Shown here in pieces: positions 7,626-11,100 of a stretch of DNA of 11,100 bases. The notes under the pieces were generated by a model. That model made no database searches. It saw only the letters and a list, made by a program, of their open reading frames with translations, and was not told the DNA's origin. Position 1 is the stretch's first letter. Every line of letters begins with the position of its first letter. The position numbers were made by a program, and so were the translations under genes. This DNA comes from Acanthaster planci (taxonomy: Eukaryota > Echinodermata > Asteroidea > Valvatida > Acanthasteridae): contig NW_019091605.1 in assembly GCF_001949145.1 (NCBI RefSeq), forward strand, positions 98,850-109,949, written 5' to 3'.

Positions 7626-8021
7626 CTGGTTGGCATTTAAGCGGTAAGTCAAGGGTCAACAAGTCTGAACACTGTATCACCACGAACTGACGTGGTATGG
7701 GCTACGAATACTTGAACGTCACGCACAAACTATTAGTATTGGTAGACCAAATGAATTCAGGTTGGATTTTGTCTTTATGATTAGTAAGTTTCATTCCTAA
7801 GCCTATAACAAGAGAGTTCAATTTCCATTATTCAGTCGGACGCCACGAGTTGGGGACATCATTTTGACTGGATAGACCTACGAATCGTTTCGGTAGTACA
7901 TGTATGTCCAAAGCCACCACGGTAGAATTGCTTTATTAGGCTTAAGTGAAGTGTATCAAGTTTGCGTCACAATTACCATGTAATGTTGTGTATCGGTAGA
8001 GTACACGTTGTAAACAGAATC
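7626..8021. other. Unassigned region, nothing recognised
   Basis: No motif-bearing reading frame, RNA gene or repeat was seen between the two-exon model and the CCGACCCGA-type array. Confidence 0.5.
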
Positions 8022-8126
8022 GCGACCCAAACCGGTATGAAATAATTCTCCAAATCCGACCCGATCCAGTCGTGCCCAACAGAAATTAAAACCGACCCGA
8101 ACTGACCGAAACTGAACCGACCCGAA
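8022..8126. repeat. Degenerate CCGACCCGA-type minisatellite, left copy
   Basis: The units GCGACCCAAACCGG, TCCGACCCGATCC, ACCGACCCGAACTGACCGAA and CTGAACCGACCCGAA follow one another with spacers. The basic unit is near CCGACCCGAA or CCGATCCGA. A related array lies at 9454-9622 in the same orientation. The long minus-strand frame across it (7956-8276), rich in Gly, Phe, Arg and Ser, is a product of the repeat. Confidence 0.65.
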
Positions 8127-8400
8127 AAAAGGATGATGTGGCTGCGACAAGAGAACACTTTCCTGTGTGATTTGTCTGCTTTCAGTGAGCCTATATTTAT
8201 CCGTGTTACGTGATTTCTTTTGGAAACAAAAACATCGTGCAAAATCTTTTGCTACAGTCCCGAATCGAGTGTGCAAATTAAGACGCCAAGGAAGAACTTA
8301 AATATCACACCTCTTATTAATACCGAGCATTGTAATTTTGCATTAATAATGCCCCATATTGGAACTGCTATGCTTTTTCGGTGTATTTTGAGTTTTTATT
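8127..8400. other. Spacer between array and hAT-like element
   Basis: No gene or repeat was recognised in this AT-rich stretch. Confidence 0.5.
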
Positions 8401-8408
8401 CAGATAGC
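8401..8408. repeat. Target-site duplication, left copy (CAGATAGC)
   Basis: It directly precedes the CATGGGCGTAA end and matches CAAATAGC at 9447-9454 at 7 of 8 positions. Confidence 0.6.
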
Positions 8409-8526
8409 CATGGGCGTAACTCCTGGGGGATGGGGGTATATTCCACCATTAGGTGCGGAAGGGGGCTATTGAATCACACCCCCCCACACACTAATACACC
8501 AGTGTTGTAGTCAAATCACCAATGTT

Positions 8527-8605
8527 GAGTCCCAGTCCCGAGTCTCAAGCCTCGAGTCCAAGTTGCGAATCTCAAGCCTCGAGTCCGAGTCACAAGTCAT
8601 GAACC
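8527..8605. repeat. GAGTC-type degenerate array, left
   Basis: Units of GAGTCC, CGAGTC and CAAGTC are packed here. TCTCAAGCCTCGAGTCC occurs exactly twice (8543-8559 and 8570-8586), 27 nt apart. TCGAGTCCGAG (8579-8589) recurs twice in the right array. The array lies inside the hAT-like element. Confidence 0.65.
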
Positions 8606-8789
8606 AACATGTTCAGCCAATTATTCTAAGTGTATCAAACCATGGAGGAACACCCTTGATCAAAGTAGTCAGTTCATTGTGTGCTATTTGTTTTGTTTTG
8701 ACACTTCTGTTCGCTAAAAGTGTTTATTTTCGCGACATGGTTCTGGAGACTTTGAGGTTGAATGATTATGTACATCCGTACTTGCTTGT

Positions 8790-8845
8790 AAACTGTGCAG
8801 CGGTAAGCAGACTATGCTTCCAGTCTGATTACCGCCGCACAGTTT
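8790..8845. other. Strong imperfect hairpin, 23-bp arms and 10-nt loop
   Basis: Arm 8790-8812 (AAACTGTGCAGCGG...) pairs with 8823-8845 (...CCGCCGCACAGTTT) at 21 of 23 positions around the loop TATGCTTCCA. The mismatches are at arm positions 10 and 18. Several G-T pairs could extend the base. It lies near the middle of the hAT-like element. Such hairpins can be processed into small RNAs, but nothing in the sequence proves transcription. Confidence 0.7.
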
Positions 8846-9017
8846 GTGGACTGTGCGCGTCTCGTTGACTCATCAGTGGATATTTAGCTGTACATAAATG
8901 GGTGAAAAATGTGCATCGCGACGCTTCCTGCATGCAAACCAGTGATAGCACGGATGCATACATATTAATTTTTGACGGCGTATATATACAGTTAATATGT
9001 TTAATGAAAATACATGA

Positions 9018-9124
9018 CCCGAGTCGCGAGTCACCAAGCTCGAGTCCGAGTTATCGTGGTTATTATCCAGTGTGAGAGTTAGAGCAATGAAAAACGTGAC
9101 TCGAGTCCGAGACTTCGAGTCGTA
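9018..9124. repeat. GAGTC-type degenerate array, right
   Basis: CCGAGTCGCGAGTCACC is followed by CTCGAGTCCGAGT (from 9039), a gap, and then CTCGAGTCCGAGACTTCGAGTC up to about 9123. It has the same unit and orientation as the left array, about 400 bp away within the same element. Confidence 0.6.
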
Positions 9125-9446
9125 CAACACTGCCACACACACCCACACACGTTTTGCAGTGAGCCCAAAAATTGAAGCGGATTCTAAAGAATGTTTCAGA
9201 CTTCCAACGATTAAAAGGCATTCAATATCACTCAAAAAAAGGAAAAGCAATTCTAAAAAGCCGTAAATACACCGTTTTAAATACATATTACAGATGTAAA
9301 TGTACATCAATATCACGAACGTTGACGTCTATAAAGGGTCATATGGTGTTCCCCCCCCCCGCTTTTCAAGTTTTCGTGGTCGGACAAGTCACCCACCACC
9401 TTTCCCCCATCCCCCCCCCAATTTTCGGCACAAACTTACGCCACTG

Positions 9447-9454
9447 CAAATAGC
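9447..9454. repeat. Target-site duplication, right copy (CAAATAGC)
   Basis: It directly follows the TTACGCCACTG end of the hAT-like element. The single difference from the left copy is G to A. Confidence 0.6.
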
Positions 9455-9622
9455 TTAACCGAACCGATCCAATAATCGCAAACCCAAAACTGACCCGATC
9501 CGATTGGAATGCTGGAAAACCGATCCGACCTTAAGTCGGTTTCGGTTTGCTCAATTTTGCCCTGGAGCTGCAGAATTGTTTTGGTTAGTTGCATGATGCG
9601 GGGTGCACCCGATCCGATTGAA
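9454..9622. repeat. Degenerate CCGACCCGA-type array, right copy, with an inversion
   Basis: ACCGAACCGATCC, TGACCCGATCCGATTGG, ACCGATCCGACC and later CACCCGATCCGATTG make up the array. ACCCGATCCGATTG occurs exactly at 9493-9506 and 9607-9620. Around CTTAA (9530-9535) the orientation flips: AACCGATCCGAC is followed by GTCGGTTTCGGTT, giving a small inverted repeat. The minus-strand frame 9436-9630 is a product of this repeat. Confidence 0.6.
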
Positions 9623-9699
9623 CCAACCACTGTTACATTTTGTTCCGGGTTTTCTGTTTAAAAAATAGAATTCAACTTTTGTAATGTATACAATATGAT

Positions 9700-9870
9700 T
9701 TAATTTATACCAGGTTCCTGATCTTGTACGGCTAGTTGTTGTTTATCGTGAACCCGCACCATTTCCTTTATTTGATGCATTTTCATGGAAGTCTTATAAA
9801 TGATAATACGAAAACAAACTATAAATGCCACTATTAGAAGTGTGCTGGTAATATAGTATAATAAGTATGG
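9700..9870 (-). CDS. Possible last exon with one membrane segment, doubtful
   Basis: On the minus strand a 64-residue frame is open from 9894 to TAA 9700-9702. An acceptor-like TACGTAATTCAG ends at 9871. The frame contains a hydrophobic run (YLLYYITSTLLIVAFIVC), then a basic stop-transfer-like stretch (FRIIIYKTSMKMHQIKE) and a polar tail (VRVHDKQQLAVQDQEPGIN). This is the layout of a type I or II membrane-protein C-terminus. No upstream exon was found and the start is not an ATG. The family is not recognised, and chance is a real alternative in T-rich DNA. Confidence 0.2.
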   Translation of the reverse strand, partial: PYLLYYITSTLLIVAFIVCFRIIIYKTSMKMHQIKEMVRVHDKQQLAVQDQEPGIN

Positions 9871-9894
9871 CTGAATTACGTAACAACTTTTGAG

Positions 9895-10417
9895 TCATTG
9901 TGTGGGGTCGTGGGCACAAAAGAACGGAGAAAACAGTCTGGTCGAGCTAGCGAACAAGCAGTTAGTAGGAAAAGGTTTGAAGTGTTATGGATGTCAGTAG
10001 TTTGGTCTTCAGGGGATACTTTCTCTTTTTAGTTTGTTAGATTTTGTTTTTGCGTGTTGTTTCTTTTCTTTCTTTACCCCGTTTCCTGTTGGAGAAGATC
10101 CATTCTTTAGGCTTATCCAATTTTGTAGCCTTGAAGTTCGAGGGAAAATGCCCATTTCAACGCCACACGTATTAGCACTGGCACCCACATCACACAATTT
10201 TATTACTTTCACATTACATTGATATTTTTCTACGAAAGCCTTGGTTATTTAGTAGGCTGGTATAGCATTAGTAAAGTGGTCAACATAAACAGTCAACAGT
10301 AATTGGCCCATCACAATCCTGTATGCAAGTCCCGGTGGGAATTAAAGTTTTTTATCAGATTTCCCAACAACCAAAATGTATTCAATATACAGTATTACAA
10401 AGATGAACAAAGAAATT
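9895..10417. other. Unassigned region with a weak retroelement-like remnant
   Basis: On the minus strand, 10252-10320 reads VYVDHFTNAIPAY before a TAA at 10249-10251, and the same frame continues open to 10009. VDHFT followed by an AIP motif is reminiscent of retroviral-type integrase cores, but the flanking residues do not support it clearly. The downstream frame is Lys-rich at its end (KKEKKQHAKTKSNKLKRE). No gene is called. Confidence 0.3.
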
Positions 10418-10489
10418 GACTGGAGTGGGATTTGAACTTACGACCTCCGGAATACTGTACCGGTGTTCTACCAACTGAGCTATCCAGCC
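10418..10489 (-). mobile_element. tRNA-like sequence: SINE head or tRNA pseudogene
   Basis: The minus strand folds as a 72-nt tRNA: acceptor GGCTGGA with TCCAGTC (7 pairs, one G-T), D arm GCTC...GAAC (one C-A mismatch), anticodon stem CCGGT with TCCGG (one T-T mismatch), and T arm GTAAG with CCCAC (two mismatches) around TTCAAAT. The A box TAGCTCAGTTGG is intact and the B box AGTTCAAATCC has G-to-A changes. The anticodon loop ACAGTAT has C instead of the invariant U33. These faults argue against a working tRNA. The sequence downstream, AATTTCTTTGTTCA, looks like a SINE body, whose end I cannot place. Confidence 0.6.
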
Positions 10490-11100
10490 CTATACATTGA
10501 TGGCTCTTCCCATTTGTCAACTATCTTTGCTCGGGGTGGGCTAGTTTGTTTTAAAAATCGTTTACAATAAAAAAAAAACCCATCTACAGTAAATACGCTA
10601 GTTTGATGCAAGGCTGATTTTGCATGAATGTATACATATGCATGCACATCTGTATCGTGAACATTGCCCCGTTTTGGGGACCCCCCTTTTCAAATATCCA
10701 TGGCCGGGTCAATGCATCTCTCACACAATCCCCATCCTTCACCAACCCCCCCCCATTATAGTCTGTTCTGTCGGCTCTCCTCATTTCCCCCAAACTGGAA
10801 AACAAATTCAGAAGGCCTTGGTGCCTTAAGACTTCTGGCTGTAGTTGCTAAAGGACGGATTTCGAACCAACGTGGGGGGGGGGCTCAAACTTGTTTCAAG
10901 GGACCCAAAAAAAATTCGATTTTTTTTTTGTTCATGTAATTTTGTATGGCCTTCCTCAGTGGTGCGACTGCATTCGGGGGCTTGCTACCCGCTCCTTAAA
11001 GGAAATGAAATGGAATAGATCCCCAAATTGCCGTTTGAGTTGCTTACCCCCCAAAACCTGATTCTCACGAAAATATTCGCTTGGAATGCAAACAGCGTCC
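10490..11100. other. Unassigned right end with poly-C/poly-G and poly-A tracts
   Basis: A run of 10 A follows AAT at about 10569, C runs lie at 10680-10686 and 10746-10754, a G run lies near 10873-10881, and T/A runs lie near 10908-10929. CAGTGGTGCGACTGC at 10961 faintly resembles a hAT-type end, but no partner is in the window. Reading frames at 10584-10939 overlap each other and show no motif. Confidence 0.5.

Larger units (their letters stand above)
8409..9446. mobile_element. Non-autonomous hAT-like DNA transposon, 1,038 bp
   Basis: The left end reads CATGGGCGTAACTCC and the right end, on the minus strand, CAGTGGCGTAAGTTT. They match at 10 of 13 ungapped positions and resemble the CAGTGGCGTA ends common in hAT elements. 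The flanks CAGATAGC (8401-8408) and CAAATAGC (9447-9454) match at 7 of 8 bases, the 8-bp duplication size typical of hAT. Just inside both ends, in inverted orientation, is GGGGATGGGGG followed by a purine-rich stretch. No transposase is present. The interior holds two GAGTC-type arrays and a hairpin. Frames at 8563-8868 and 8873-9316 show no hAT motifs. Confidence 0.65.

Noticed and set aside
7956-8276. 106-codon minus-strand frame
   Set aside because: Its middle is the translation of the CCGACCCGA-type array and the remainder has no motif.
8873-9316. 147-codon minus-strand frame, the longest complete one in the window
   Set aside because: It lies inside the hAT-like element, crosses the GAGTC array, and shows no hAT transposase or other recognisable motif.
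10961-10990. Start of another hAT-like element (CAGTGGTGCGACTGC)
   Set aside because: No partner end or target duplication is in the window, and the match to hAT-type ends is short.
1-11100. CRISPR array, bacterial operon or phage module
   Set aside because: There are no regularly spaced identical repeats, no densely packed genes and no ribosome-binding-site pattern. The content is eukaryotic.

Overview
The window looks like intergenic or intronic DNA from an animal, most likely an aquatic invertebrate; I cannot narrow it further. It has no bacterial gene organisation. The clear content is eukaryotic mobile elements in various stages of decay, and short open reading frames lie on both strands without strong coding character. 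Poly-C/poly-G tracts, small palindromes and degenerate minisatellites are common.

Layout. Positions 1-1862 (minus strand) carry a decayed gag gene of a BEL/Pao-type LTR retrotransposon, running off the left edge in its zinc-knuckle region. Next to it are a primer-binding site complementary to a tRNA-Tyr-like 3' half (about 1850-1894) and a 5' LTR starting at 1895; the far LTR boundary is not visible. From 2300 to 4390 there is mostly unassigned sequence, with an old tRNA-promoter SINE-like copy at 3597-3745 (minus). Positions 4391-6397 form a foldback-type element. It has two long inverted arms (about 500-550 bp each) built from short internal repeats, around a 950-bp spacer with two exon-like open segments on the minus strand. 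Positions 6398-8400 are largely unassigned, apart from a weak two-exon model at 7163-7625 and a CCGACCCGA-type array at 8022-8126. Positions 8409-9446 are a 1,038-bp non-autonomous hAT-like element with an 8-bp target duplication (7 of 8 matching), GAGTC-type arrays and a 23-bp hairpin inside. A second CCGACCCGA-type array (9454-9622) follows directly. The right end holds a possible single-pass membrane exon (9700-9870, minus), a very weak integrase-like remnant, and a degenerate tRNA-like SINE head or tRNA pseudogene (10418-10489, minus).

No working protein-coding gene can be shown here. The coding calls outside the retrotransposon gag are low-confidence hypotheses based on open frames and splice-like borders. 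The most notable observations are the foldback element with possible cargo, the hAT-like element with its hairpin, and the gag start codon that seems to lie inside antisense tRNA-derived sequence.
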